This document shows positions 55,690-64,000 of a stretch of DNA of 64,000 bases, piece after piece (position 1 is the stretch's first letter; each line of letters opens with the position of its first letter). Below the pieces are notes generated by a model that did no database searches, was not told the origin of the DNA, and saw nothing but the letters and a program-made list of their open reading frames with translations. The stretch covers positions 464,331 through 528,330 of the forward strand of contig MJGA01000021.1 of NCBI GenBank assembly GCA_001910725.1. Direction: 5' to 3'. The stretch comes from Phanerodontia chrysosporium (Eukaryota > Basidiomycota > Agaricomycetes > Polyporales > Phanerochaetaceae). The translations under genes were made by a program, and so were the position numbers.

Positions 55690-56114
55690 TAAATACACTC
55701 TTTGTCGCACTGGATTTCGACTGTTCGAATTGTCCGCACTTCTTCGGGCGAACCACAGAGAACGGCGTCACTGCTCCCGCTGATCTCCACGTCGAGGAGA
55801 ACAACGGGTCTCGAGAAGCTAGGGAGTGCAGTCAGCAGCCCTGCCCTTATCGAGAGACTGCCCCTCCGCTACTCCCGGTTCCGCCTAGCGACCGAGAAAC
55901 ACAGTTCGAACGCCCTCATTTCGCGCAACGGCTAGAATTCGCCCGCGCCTCTGCCACTACTCCGAATACTCCCGATCACAGTCCCCCGGACAGCAGCCAC
56001 CACTCGTCTCCCGAGACATCGCTCGGCTCCGTCCTCTCCGACCACGAACCCGCTCCCTCGCCGTTTAATCTCTCCCGCGCTCAATCAGGAGCCAACACTC
56101 CCCGTCCCCCCAAT

Positions 56115-57365
56115 ATGTCGAGCACTCCCGGTGGAGCGCCTCCCGGCCCGGCTCCCCCCGACCCTATCTCTGCTGCCCTCCTGCAAATGGCCCAGGCGAT
56201 GACGCAGCTCACGAACACGGTTAACACTCTGGCCCAGACTATTGGCGCCAATCGGACAACGGTCAACGCAACGGTCAACGCCAACAAGGAGCTCCCCTTC
56301 GTCGAGAAGCCCGTCCCGTTCAAAGGGAAAGGTTCGGACACAGCCCGTCTCTTCCGCGCCGCCTACCGCATCTACGCTGATGGACAGCTGGAGAAATTCG
56401 GCAAGCGCGACGTCAACGGCAACCTCCAACGGGACCCCGAATCCGGCAAGATCTTGGTAGACGGCCAGAAGTGGATCGTCGGCGCTCTCTCCTTCATGCA
56501 GGATGAAGCGGCCGAATGGGCACGGCAGTACATCGAGCAAGCGGCAGACGGCACTCAGATATTCGACGGCTCTCGCGCTACGTTCTGGGAGGCTTTCAAG
56601 AACCGGTTCGAGCCCATGGACGAGAAGGCCGAGGCTCTCAGCAAGCTGCAGGCATGTACGCAAGGCAACCGCCGGTTCGCGGAGTTCTTTGCGGAGTTCC
56701 AAGCCCTCGCCGGCCGCACGAAGCTCACCCCGGAAGACCTGGCAGCCCGGCTACGGACGAAGTTTAACAAGGACTACCTCGAGCGGATCTCGTACATGGT
56801 CAACCCCAGCACCGGCAAAGGCCCCGAGACATACGACGAGCTCAAGAACGCTGGTTTCGCCGTCGACCGGTCGAAGGACAAGCTTTCGCAGGACCTCCTG
56901 GCGCAGCAGGGCAAGACGTCCTCGTCTCCGGCTAGCTCGTCGGCGCGCGCCTTCCGCGACCCGAACGCGATGGACATCGACGCCGCGAACATCGACGAGC
57001 TGTTTAAGGGTCTCACTGGCACGGATCTCAAGCGCCAGTTCGACGCCGTCATGAAGGATCGCTGCAAGGTCTGCGGCTCGAAGTCCCACAAGTCCACGGA
57101 CCCCGTTCACCGCGACTCGGTTTGCAACCATTGTGGCAAGAAGGGTCACTGGTCCCGCGTCTGTCGCGCTCGCCTCGAGGGCAAGCCGAGAACCGCCCCC
57201 GCTACCGCCGCCGTCCGCGCCTCGTCTTCGGATACCTCGTCACAGGACTCCTCGTCTCCGGCCTCCTCGTCTTCTGGCAGCTCGTCTGACGATCAAGCCG
57301 CCGCGCTCGCCGCCCTCCGTGATCAGCTGGCTCTGATACAAAAGCAGCTCGGGGGTTTTGCTTAA
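56115..57365 (+). CDS. gag: Ty3 gag
   Basis: 416 codons from ATG 56,115, with the same frame open for some 400 bp upstream (proline/serine-rich). The capsid-like part includes VPFKGKGSDTARLFRAAYRI, FMQDEAAEWARQYIEQAADG, FWEAFKNRFEPMDEKAEALS and FAEFFAEFQALAGRTKL, the retrotransposon gag core. The nucleocapsid has a C-x2-C-x4-H-x4-C knuckle (CNHCGKKGHWSRVC), preceded by a second cysteine pair (CKVCGSKSHKS). It ends in a serine-rich tail. In the family, gag assembles the virus-like particle and binds RNA. The stop at 57,363 directly follows a slippery heptamer leading into pol. Confidence 0.92.
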   Translation: MSSTPGGAPPGPAPPDPISAALLQMAQAMTQLTNTVNTLAQTIGANRTTVNATVNANKELPFVEKPVPFKGKGSDTARLFRAAYRIYADGQLEKFGKRDVNGNLQRDPESGKILVDGQKWIVGALSFMQDEAAEWARQYIEQAADGTQIFDGSRATFWEAFKNRFEPMDEKAEALSKLQACTQGNRRFAEFFAEFQALAGRTKLTPEDLAARLRTKFNKDYLERISYMVNPSTGKGPETYDELKNAGFAVDRSKDKLSQDLLAQQGKTSSSPASSSARAFRDPNAMDIDAANIDELFKGLTGTDLKRQFDAVMKDRCKVCGSKSHKSTDPVHRDSVCNHCGKKGHWSRVCRARLEGKPRTAPATAAVRASSSDTSSQDSSSPASSSSGSSSDDQAAALAALRDQLALIQKQLGGFA

Positions 57366-57398
57366 GGGGCCGGAGTGACGCCGCATCGTCGGTCCCCG
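57353..57398 (+). promoter_or_regulatory. Predicted -1 ribosomal frameshift signal between gag and pol
   Basis: G GGT TTT (57,353-57,359) fits the X-XXY-YYZ slippery rule in the gag frame, two codons before the gag stop. About 6 bases further on GGGGCCG can pair with CGGTCCCC (57,366-57,397) as a stem-loop. The pol frame is the -1 frame and is open through this point. Confidence 0.7.
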
Positions 57399-60300
57399 TT
57401 TTGTCAAGCCCGGATTCAACTCCGGCACCGTCGTTAGAACCACAGGACCTTTCAGATACCATCCGCTCATGTACAATATCAGTGCTAGATCCTTTCTCGA
57501 ATCACTATCGTGTACCTGTAAAGCTCACCGGACTCAATAAAACTATTCGCACGCCTGCAATGATTGACTCCGGTGCGACTTCACTATTCATCCACGAGGA
57601 TTTCTGTAAACAACACAAGATCCTCACGGTACCACTCAAGAAGGAAATCACACTGTACAACATCGACGGAACCAAGAATGAAGCAGGGTCTATCACGCGC
57701 CGTGCTAGACTCCAGCTCACTGTGGGTTCGTACACGTTTAAGGAGGAGTTTCTTGTCACGAACATCGGCCCGGAGGATGTCATCCTCGGACTTCCGTGGC
57801 TCAAGAAATGGAATCCGAACATCGACTGGGAAACGGGAGATGTCCAGTTTCAGCTCCGCGGCGGAGCTGAGGACACCCCAGTTTTCGGTATCCATCAGAT
57901 TGACGCTAATCGCTCCGAACGCCGAGAATGGCTTCGAGCAGGCATTGTCGAGGACGCCAAGGACGAAGTCTGGATCCTCGCCGGCTACACTTACTCGCAA
58001 GCGATCGCTGTCGAAGCCAATCGCGAGAAGTACGCCAAGACGTTCGAAGAGCTGGTTCCCAAGGAGTACCACCGACACAAGAAAGTGTTCTCCGAAGAGG
58101 AATCACACCGCCTTCCGAAGCATCAGCCCTGGGATCACGCGATAGATCTCGTCCCGGACGCCCCGGCATCGATCAAATCGAAGGTTTATCCCATGTCTCC
58201 GATCGAGAATGAGGAACTACAGCGGTTCATCGACGACGCACTCGCCAAGGGCTATATCGTCCCCAGCAAGTCTCCGATCGCTTCCCCTGTCTTCTTCATC
58301 AAGAAAAAGGACGGCAAGCTCCGGTTCATCCAGGATTACCGCAAGCTCAACGACATCACTGTGAAGAATCGCTACCCCCTTCCGCTCGCCTCCGATATCA
58401 TCGGGAAGCTCCAGGGCGCTAAGATCTTCACCAAGTTCGACGTCCGTTGGGGCTACAACAACGTCCGGATTAAGGAAGGTGACGAGTGGAAAGCCGCCTT
58501 CGTCACCAACCGCGGTCTCTTCGAACCCCGAGTTATGTACTTCGGTCTGTGCAACAGCCCTGCCACGTTCCAGGCCCTCATGAATCACATCTTCGCCGAC
58601 CTCATCGCCGAAAGCAAGGTCGCAGTCTACCTCGACGACATCCTCATCTGGTCGAACGATCTCGCTTCGCATCGGAAGATTGTTCACGAAGTCCTGGCAC
58701 GCCTCGCCAAGTACGATCTGTACCTTCGGCCCGAGAAGTGCGAGTTCGAGCGCTCAGAGATCGAGTATCTTGGGCTCCTCATCAGCGAAGGACAAGTCGG
58801 CATGGACCCCGGCAAGGTTAAGGCAGTAGCCGAGTGGCCGACTCCGAAGAACCTCAAAGACGTACGAGGCTTTGTCGGGTTCGCCAACTTCTATCGCCGT
58901 TTCATCAAAGACTTCTCAAAGATCTGCCGTCCACTGCACGATCTGACGAAGAAGGATACTCCGTTTAATTGGGGTCCCGCACAGGCAGAAGCCTTCGAGA
59001 CGCTCAAGCGCGCTTTCACGACTCAGCCCGTGCTCGCCATGTTGAGCATTGATCGGCCAACTCGCGTCGAGACCGATGCTTCTGGCTACGCCACCGGAGG
59101 AGTCATAGCCCAACGCAACCCTGAAGATGGTCTCTGGCATCCAATCGCCTATCGCTCGCAGACCATGAGCCCCGCCGAGCGGAACTACGAGATCTGGGAT
59201 CGTGAGATGCTTGCAATCATTGAAGCTCTCAAGGACTGGCGCCAGTTCCTCGAAGGTCTCCCGGAGCCTTTTGAGATCTGGACCGATCATCAGAATCTCC
59301 AGTACTGGAAGACTGCGCAGAATCTCACGCGGCGACAAGCCCGGTGGGCCTCCTACCTCGCTGAATACGACTTCCGCATCATCCACCGCCCCGGCAAGAC
59401 GCATCTCCTCGCTGATCCGCTCTCTCGGCCTTCCTCGCTGCACGTCTCAGACGAAGAGGACAACCGCTCGCAGGTGGTACTGAAGCCGGAACTGTTTAAG
59501 ATAGCCGCCACGGCAGCCTTCGCAAGTCTCTCTCCTCTCGAGAAGCGCATTCGCGACTGCTCCGAAAAGGAAAAGGAAGTCGCAGACGCTCTGCAGATTC
59601 TCCGGACCAAGGGGCCCCGCAAGCTGCGCAACGGCGTTCTCGAATGGGAGGAAGACAACGGCCTTCTGTACTACCATGGGAAAGTCTATGTCCCGAACAG
59701 TGCCGCGCTGCGCAATGACGTCATCAAGTCTTGCCACGACGCGCCGACCGCCGGACACCCTGGGAAACACACCACCCTTGAGTTGGTCTCTCGGTACTAT
59801 TGGTGGCCGCGCATCTCCGCCGATGTTAGCCGCTACGTGCTCGGCTGTGATCAATGTCAACGGTACAAGTCCGCCCCGCATCCGAAAGCCACCCTGCAGC
59901 CCCACGATGTCCCTTCAGGGCCCTGGGAACACGTCGGCGTGGACCTCATCACACAACTCCCGCGCGACGCCAAGACCAAGAAGGACTCGATCGCGGTCTA
60001 CGTGGACCATTACTCGGATCAGTGCCACCTTGTGCCGGTCGACTCGACGATCACCGCTGCCGGCATGGGCGACGTTCACTACACGGACATCTTCCGTCTT
60101 CACGGTCTCCCACGTAAAATCTTCTCTGATCGAGGACCCCAGTTTGCAGCCCAGTACATGCGAGCGCTGTACAAGCGCCTCGGCATCGCTACCGGCCTCA
60201 CCACGGCGTATCACCCAGAAGGCAACGGCAAGGTCGAGCGCAAGAACCAGGAAGTCGAGAAATTCCTGCGTCTCTTCGTCTCCCAGCGCCAAGACGACTG

Positions 60301-60580
60301 GGTCGATTGGCTCCCGATGGCCGAGTTCACCCTGAACTCGCACGTGTCCAGTGCTACCGAGCGCACGCCCTTCGAGATCGTTTACGGCTACACACCGGAC
60401 TTCACGATCCCGGCCGGCAAACACACCAACGTTCCCGCCCTCGACGAGCGCCTAGACCGCATGGCTCACGTTCGCAAAGAGGCCGAAGCTGCCCTGCGCC
60501 TAACCAAAGCCCGCATGAAAGAAGAGTACGAGGCCGCGAAGAAACGCGCCCATTATACTGGTTTTTTACTGGTACCTTAG
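57359..60580 (+). CDS. pol: Ty3 pol (protease-RT-RNase H-integrase), truncated
   Basis: Over 1,050 codons in the -1 frame relative to gag. Protease: MIDSGATSLFIHEDF with the D-S-G active site and DVILGLPWLKKWNPNIDW. Reverse transcriptase: FIQDYRKLNDITVKNRYPLP, YFGLCNSPATFQALMNHIFA and the VYLDDILIW catalytic loop. RNase H: RVETDASGYATGGVIAQ. Integrase: the HHCC finger (HDAPTAGHPGKHTTLELVSR ... CDQCQRYK), and the D-D-E triad in VGVDLITQLP, IFSDRGPQFAAQYMRALYKR and YHPEGNGKVERKNQEVEKF. The order RNase H before integrase is that of Ty3/gypsy. After EEYEAAKKRAH the last residues to the stop are encoded by the invading unit; the rest of the integrase C-terminus and any chromodomain are lost. Confidence 0.95.
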   Translation, partial: CLRGRSDAASSVPVLSSPDSTPAPSLEPQDLSDTIRSCTISVLDPFSNHYRVPVKLTGLNKTIRTPAMIDSGATSLFIHEDFCKQHKILTVPLKKEITLYNIDGTKNEAGSITRRARLQLTVGSYTFKEEFLVTNIGPEDVILGLPWLKKWNPNIDWETGDVQFQLRGGAEDTPVFGIHQIDANRSERREWLRAGIVEDAKDEVWILAGYTYSQAIAVEANREKYAKTFEELVPKEYHRHKKVFSEEESHRLPKHQPWDHAIDLVPDAPASIKSKVYPMSPIENEELQRFIDDALAKGYIVPSKSPIASPVFFIKKKDGKLRFIQDYRKLNDITVKNRYPLPLASDIIGKLQGAKIFTKFDVRWGYNNVRIKEGDEWKAAFVTNRGLFEPRVMYFGLCNSPATFQALMNHIFADLIAESKVAVYLDDILIWSNDLASHRKIVHEVLARLAKYDLYLRPEKCEFERSEIEYLGLLISEGQVGMDPGKVKAVAEWPTPKNLKDVRGFVGFANFYRRFIKDFSKICRPLHDLTKKDTPFNWGPAQAEAFETLKRAFTTQPVLAMLSIDRPTRVETDASGYATGGVIAQRNPEDGLWHPIAYRSQTMSPAERNYEIWDREMLAIIEALKDWRQFLEGLPEPFEIWTDHQNLQYWKTAQNLTRRQARWASYLAEYDFRIIHRPGKTHLLADPLSRPSSLHVSDEEDNRSQVVLKPELFKIAATAAFASLSPLEKRIRDCSEKEKEVADALQILRTKGPRKLRNGVLEWEEDNGLLYYHGKVYVPNSAALRNDVIKSCHDAPTAGHPGKHTTLELVSRYYWWPRISADVSRYVLGCDQCQRYKSAPHPKATLQPHDVPSGPWEHVGVDLITQLPRDAKTKKDSIAVYVDHYSDQCHLVPVDSTITAAGMGDVHYTDIFRLHGLPRKIFSDRGPQFAAQYMRALYKRLGIATGLTTAYHPEGNGKVERKNQEVEKFLRLFVSQRQDDWVDWLPMAEFTLNSHVSSATERTPFEIVYGYTPDFTIPAGKHTNVPALDERLDRMAHVRKEAEAALRLTKARMKEEYEAAKKRAHYTGFLLVP

Positions 60581-60747
60581 GGCTTAGGTCACCCTCCAGG
60601 CTTTGACTTTTATTTTTGCGAAATAACGAGGGGTATCCCCGACACATTCCAACCTATGGTAAATTATGGAACGTGAAAATCCATGAATCGGGATCGGTTA
60701 TGTATGCTGCAAGCATGAGATCAAACTTATAAAAAATGACTGAATCT

Positions 60748-60982
60748 CCGATGGCCGCTCGAGCAGCGATCGGAAACGGTCCAGTCATGGCAGGTAACAC
60801 TGCGTAAAACCAGTGTTACTGTCCGATCACTGCTCGAACAGCGATCGGGTGGCGACAGCTGACGAGATGGGTAGGACCACCCGATTGCTGTTCGAGCAGC
60901 GATCGGGAAGCACCGACAATCAAAGGCAGCAAAGGGAGCGAGTATACCCATGAGCCCCGATCGCTGCTCGAGGAGCGATCGG
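60748..60982. repeat. Palindrome array 5 (4 copies)
   Basis: Copies at 60,748-60,773, 60,823-60,848, 60,881-60,906 and 60,957-60,982; spacing 75, 58 and 76 bp, identical to the arms of unit A. Confidence 0.9.
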
Positions 60983-61528
60983 AGTGAGGGCTTCATTGCA
61001 CAGAAGGCACTTCGATCACTCCCCATAGCAGGCAAAGTGACAACAACTTGTCATACGCAAGCGACAACAGTCTGCATATCATGACATGCTGGTTTTCAAG
61101 TTACCAGTCCCTCAATCATGTAACCACCAACAGAGATCGTGAATAAATGTCAGAAGTGTTTATGCCTCGAATAAATCGCCCTCGGTTCAGGGTAGATGTT
61201 GGGTTCAGAATGGGTTAGAGGTTCAGAGGGTTCAAAGAGGAGTTGACGAAAAGGCATTTGTGCCACGACCAATTTTACAGATGTTTGTGTCGGTCACATA
61301 GTAGAGATCATACTATCTGGGATGTCAGAAATTGCATACGTCTGCCACAAACATATTTAAAAACAAAAACAAATGCAAAGGCGGGAATGTCCATTCCACC
61401 GCCATCAGCTGGTCAATCTATCTGCAAACAGGTGCATACAACATGTGATCAAATTCTTATCAGTAGCGATCTCGCGCAAGGGCAATGCTGAGCGACTTGA
61501 AAGACCACCACCACCATCCACCCTCGTA

Positions 61529-62184
61529 ATGTCCAGCACTACCGATTCGCGTGCCGTCCCCGAAGAGGTCGAGGATGGGGAGCATGCCTCATCTGGCGTA
61601 AGTAAGGTTTTCGCCGAGGTGAAGATGGTACTGATGAAGAGTTTGGCAGAACGGAGATGGGAGCCCGGTGCGCAACCGACAATACGTGTTTGAGGAGCAT
61701 TGGAAGTTCGAGGGTTTGTCTGGGCCGTGGTACCGCGATCGAAATTGGGACAACTTCGAGGGAGATTTCGCAGAGTACGCACGGCAGAACGATGACGCTG
61801 AGGACGTCAAGAAGGCCAGGTTCGTGCGCATACTCCACAGCGCGCGGGCGATTGCTGGAATGATCCTGAGGATGAACCTGAATATCAACGACATGTCGCG
61901 GGGTGACGAGGCCTGGACGACGATCCGTGACACCGGGGTGAGTTCGTGAACAACATTGATGCATAGTGTGAAAGCGGGCTTACTATCGAATCCAGACGTA
62001 TTGTCGGGAGCATTTCGGACCGAGTCCCTGGAACATTGCGATGTATCACCTCGTGCGGAGTCATGGTCTGCACTGGCTTAGGACGTTTCAGCGCGATTTC
62101 CATTTTACTATGTCCGAGAGTTTCGACTTTGAGTTCACATTGCATCAGGAGCTCGCGCAGCGCGAGAAATGTCGCTACTTGTAA
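61529..62184 (+). CDS. Subtelomeric family protein, copy B
   Basis: Exon 1 from ATG 61,529 is MSSTTDSRAVPEEVEDGEHA, with donor GTAAGTAAG. Exon 2 begins after GAGTTTGGCAG and gives YVFEEHWKFEGLSGPWYRDR, NWDNFEGDFAEYARQNDDAE and RILHSARAIAGMILRMNLNI. Exon 3 (from about 61,994) gives HFGPSPWNIAMYHLVRSHGL and FEFTLHQELAQREKCRYL. The same plan as copies A and C, but clearly diverged in sequence, most strongly in exon 3, so the reading frame appears to have been kept by selection. Unknown function. It converges on copy C, with array 6 between them. Confidence 0.65.
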
Positions 62185-62290
62185 CTAGTATCCCTCGTTA
62201 TTGGCATGTTTGGTCGTGGAACTCTACAACTCGGGGTCAGTTATGTATGCTGCAACAATGAGATCAAACACATGAAAAGCGACTGAATCT

Positions 62291-62526
62291 CCGATGGCTG
62301 CTCGAGCAGCGATCGGACAGCGTACACTGATGAGAGGTGACAACGAATAGAACCAGTGTGGCCATCCGATTGCTGATCGAGCAGCGATCGGGTGACAACA
62401 GATAATGAGGTTGGTAAGGTCACCCGATCGCTGTTCGAGCAGCGGTCGGGGAACCACCAACAATTGAGGGCATTGGAGAGAGGCAGCATACCCATGGACC
62501 CCGATCGCTGCTCGAGCAGCGATCGG
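62291..62526. repeat. Palindrome array 6 (4 copies)
   Basis: Copies at 62,291-62,316, 62,366-62,391, 62,424-62,449 and 62,501-62,526, at the same positions as in array 1 plus 14,302. It lies between the 3' ends of the convergent genes B and C. Confidence 0.9.
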
Positions 62527-62888
62527 AGAGAGGCATTCATTGTGCAGAAGGCACTTTGATCGCTCCCCATAGCAGGCACAGTAACAACCACTTATCACAC
62601 GCAAGCCACAACAGTCTTCATATTACGACATGCTAGGTTTCAAGTTACGGGTGCCTCAGTTATGTAACAACAAACAGAGATTGTGAATCAGTGTCAGTAG
62701 TATGCAAATGTGACTGCTGGAAGACAACAAGTCGCCTTTCATCGTCGATGTTAGAATACAAGCAGTTTATACGAATGTGACCTTATCTCAAAGCCCACCA
62801 TAAATCACACAAATTATTTCTCTTCCTCGGGATAGACTGGATACATTTGAAACCGATTTGTACAGCAGATAACGCACATAGCAATGAG

Positions 62889-63556
62889 TTATTCATAGAC
62901 GCAGATGCACCTTTCGATCTGAGAGAGCTCCTGGTGGATTGAGTCCTCAAACGGGAGCGCGTAGTCACCGGACCACTCATACTTGAACTCGCCGTTGAAC
63001 ATCAAAAGCATCCGCAGACCATGACTCCACACGAGGTGACGCATGGCAATTTCCCACGCAGTCTCTCCGTATTTCTGGATACACTCCGGCTGGGTTAAAC
63101 AGTGAGCTCGCTGTCGCACTATGCATCATGATCGTCCATCAACTCACCGCGAAATCGCGGAGGGCGGTCCATGCCGGGTCGCCGGAAGTCATTCCGTTGA
63201 TATCGAGGTTCATCCTCAGGATCTGGCCAGCAATCGACCGCGCGCTGGTGAGTATGCGCACGAACCTGGCCCTCTTGACGTCCCGGGCATCATCGTTTTG
63301 CCGAGCGTACTCTGCGAAATCCCCCTCGAAGTTGTCCCGATCTCGTTCGTGGTACTTCTCCCCAGACAAACCATCGAAGTCCCAATATCGCTCAACCGCG
63401 TATTCTACCTCGCGGAGCATCCTCCCACGTCGATCCTGCCAAACTCTTCATCAGTACCCTCTTCACTTCAGCGAAAACCTTACTTACATGAGATGAGGCA
63501 CGCTCGCCATCGTCGACCTCTTCGGTCACGGCACGAGAAGGAGCGTTTGTGGACAT
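62889..63556 (-). CDS. Subtelomeric family protein, copy C
   Basis: Almost the same as copy A (14,302 bp away): MSTNAPSRAVTEEVDDGERA, then YWDFDGLSGEKYHERDRDNF and FEDSIHQELSQIERCICVYE. One visible difference is LLMFNGEF against LLNFNGEF; AVERYW replaces AIERYW. The coding start lies only 280 bp from the telomere repeat, pointing away from it. Only about 280 bp of upstream sequence is left for a promoter, so it may be silenced or misexpressed. Unknown function. Confidence 0.7.
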
Positions 63557-63835
63557 TATGATGAGGGGGTGGTGGTGGTGGTTGTCTTTCAAGTCGCTCA
63601 GCACTGCCCTTGCGCGAGATCGCTACTGATAAGAATTTGATCACATGTTGTATGCACCTGTTTGCAAATAGATTGACCAGCTGATGGCGGTGGAATGGAC
63701 ATTCCCGCCTTTGCATTTGTTTTTGTTTTTAAATATGTTTGTGGCAGACGTATGCAATTTCTGACATCCCAGATAGTATGATCTCTACTATGTGACCGAC
63801 ACAAACATTTGTGAAATTGGTTGTGGCACAAATGC

Positions 63836-64000
63836 CTTAGGGTTTAGGGTTTAGGGTTTAGGGTTTAGGGTTTAGGGTTTAGGGTTTAGGGTTTAGGGTT
63901 TTAGGGTTTAGGGTTTAGGGTTTAGGGTTTAGGGTTTAGGGTTTAGGGTTTAGGGTTTAGGGTTTAGGGTTTAGGGTTTAGGGTTTAGGGTTTTAGGGTT
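63836..64000 (+). repeat. Telomere, TTTAGGG repeat
   Basis: About 23 copies of the 7-mer TTTAGGG run to the end of the window, G-rich strand towards the end, so this is the right chromosome terminus. At least two units have an additional T (TTTTAGGG). Confidence 0.95.

Larger units (their letters stand above)
54125..60555 (+). mobile_element. Ty3/gypsy retrotransposon, 3'-truncated
   Basis: A 5' LTR, leader reading frames, gag and pol in order protease, reverse transcriptase, RNase H and integrase. It stops in the integrase C-terminal region where a subtelomeric unit begins (TA at 60,554-60,555, then TACTGG). There is no 3' LTR in the window. gag and pol have no internal stops or frameshifts over 4.4 kb, so the insertion and the truncation are recent. 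Confidence 0.9.
60556..62230. mobile_element. Inverted-repeat unit B, right arm missing
   Basis: It begins with the same TACTGGTTTTTTACTGG end as unit A, after TA. The arm with its palindromes (to about 61,160) and the upstream flank of the gene (61,243-61,491) match 49,300-50,221 in inverted orientation, in places perfectly. Gene B follows. The expected right arm is not there; at about 62,232 the sequence changes to unit C. Confidence 0.65.
62232..63835. mobile_element. Inverted-repeat unit C, truncated at both ends, abutting the telomere
   Basis: It matches 47,930-49,533 (unit A) at a constant offset of 14,302 bp with no indel and few substitutions. It starts inside the left arm and stops, at AAATGCCTT, where unit A continues CCTTTTCGTC but the telomere repeat starts here. 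Confidence 0.8.

Overview
The window is the right-hand end of a chromosome of a basidiomycete fungus, most likely an Agaricomycete of the white-rot / Polyporales type. The evidence is many short GT-AG introns of about 50 bp, GC-rich coding DNA, two heme-thiolate peroxygenases, GH79 and GH92 glycosidases, a BCAS3-domain WD40 protein, and a Ty3-type retrotransposon. The sequence ends in about 164 bp of telomere repeat whose unit is TTTAGGG rather than the TTAGGG usual in fungi.

Layout. 0-2.1 kb is a transposon graveyard: an LTR remnant, a hAT remnant and a Tc1-type MITE. 2.2-44.6 kb is the gene-bearing chromosome arm. It holds a multi-exon membrane protein, a HAD phosphatase, a conserved fungal orphan, a WD40 protein, a broken 2-oxoglutarate oxygenase, a head-to-head pair of MetE/UROD-like proteins, an F-box-like gene, GH79 and GH92 (convergent), two tandem peroxygenases, a conserved fungal protein, a second F-box-like gene, a GATA-like zinc-finger regulator, about 4 kb of GC-rich DNA with no recognisable gene, and a BCAS3-type WD40 gene. 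45-47.8 kb is again mobile debris: a decayed Tc1 transposase and the 3' end of a retroelement with a dUTPase domain and its LTR. 47.8-64 kb is subtelomeric.

The subtelomere is the most unusual part. A 2.4 kb unit (47,797-50,221) has about 590 bp terminal inverted repeats, TA at both flanks, four copies of a 26-bp near-perfect palindrome in each arm at a fixed 75/58/76-bp spacing, and one three-exon gene of about 200 codons. Related units, truncated, occupy 60,556 to the telomere. A Ty3 element with intact gag and pol frames is cut off by one of these units, and the last unit is cut off by the telomere itself. Three further genes (50.6-54.1 kb), one of them a diverged relative of the unit gene, are interleaved with more of the same palindromes. 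In total 23 palindromes were located.

A recurring feature of the chromosome-arm genes is a single missing base inside an otherwise conserved reading frame (at least a dozen cases, including a BCAS3-family gene). Uncorrected long-read deletions explain this better than independent decay, except for the oxygenase, which also has two in-frame stops. All exon borders here were read by eye and the coordinates of multi-exon genes are outer limits.
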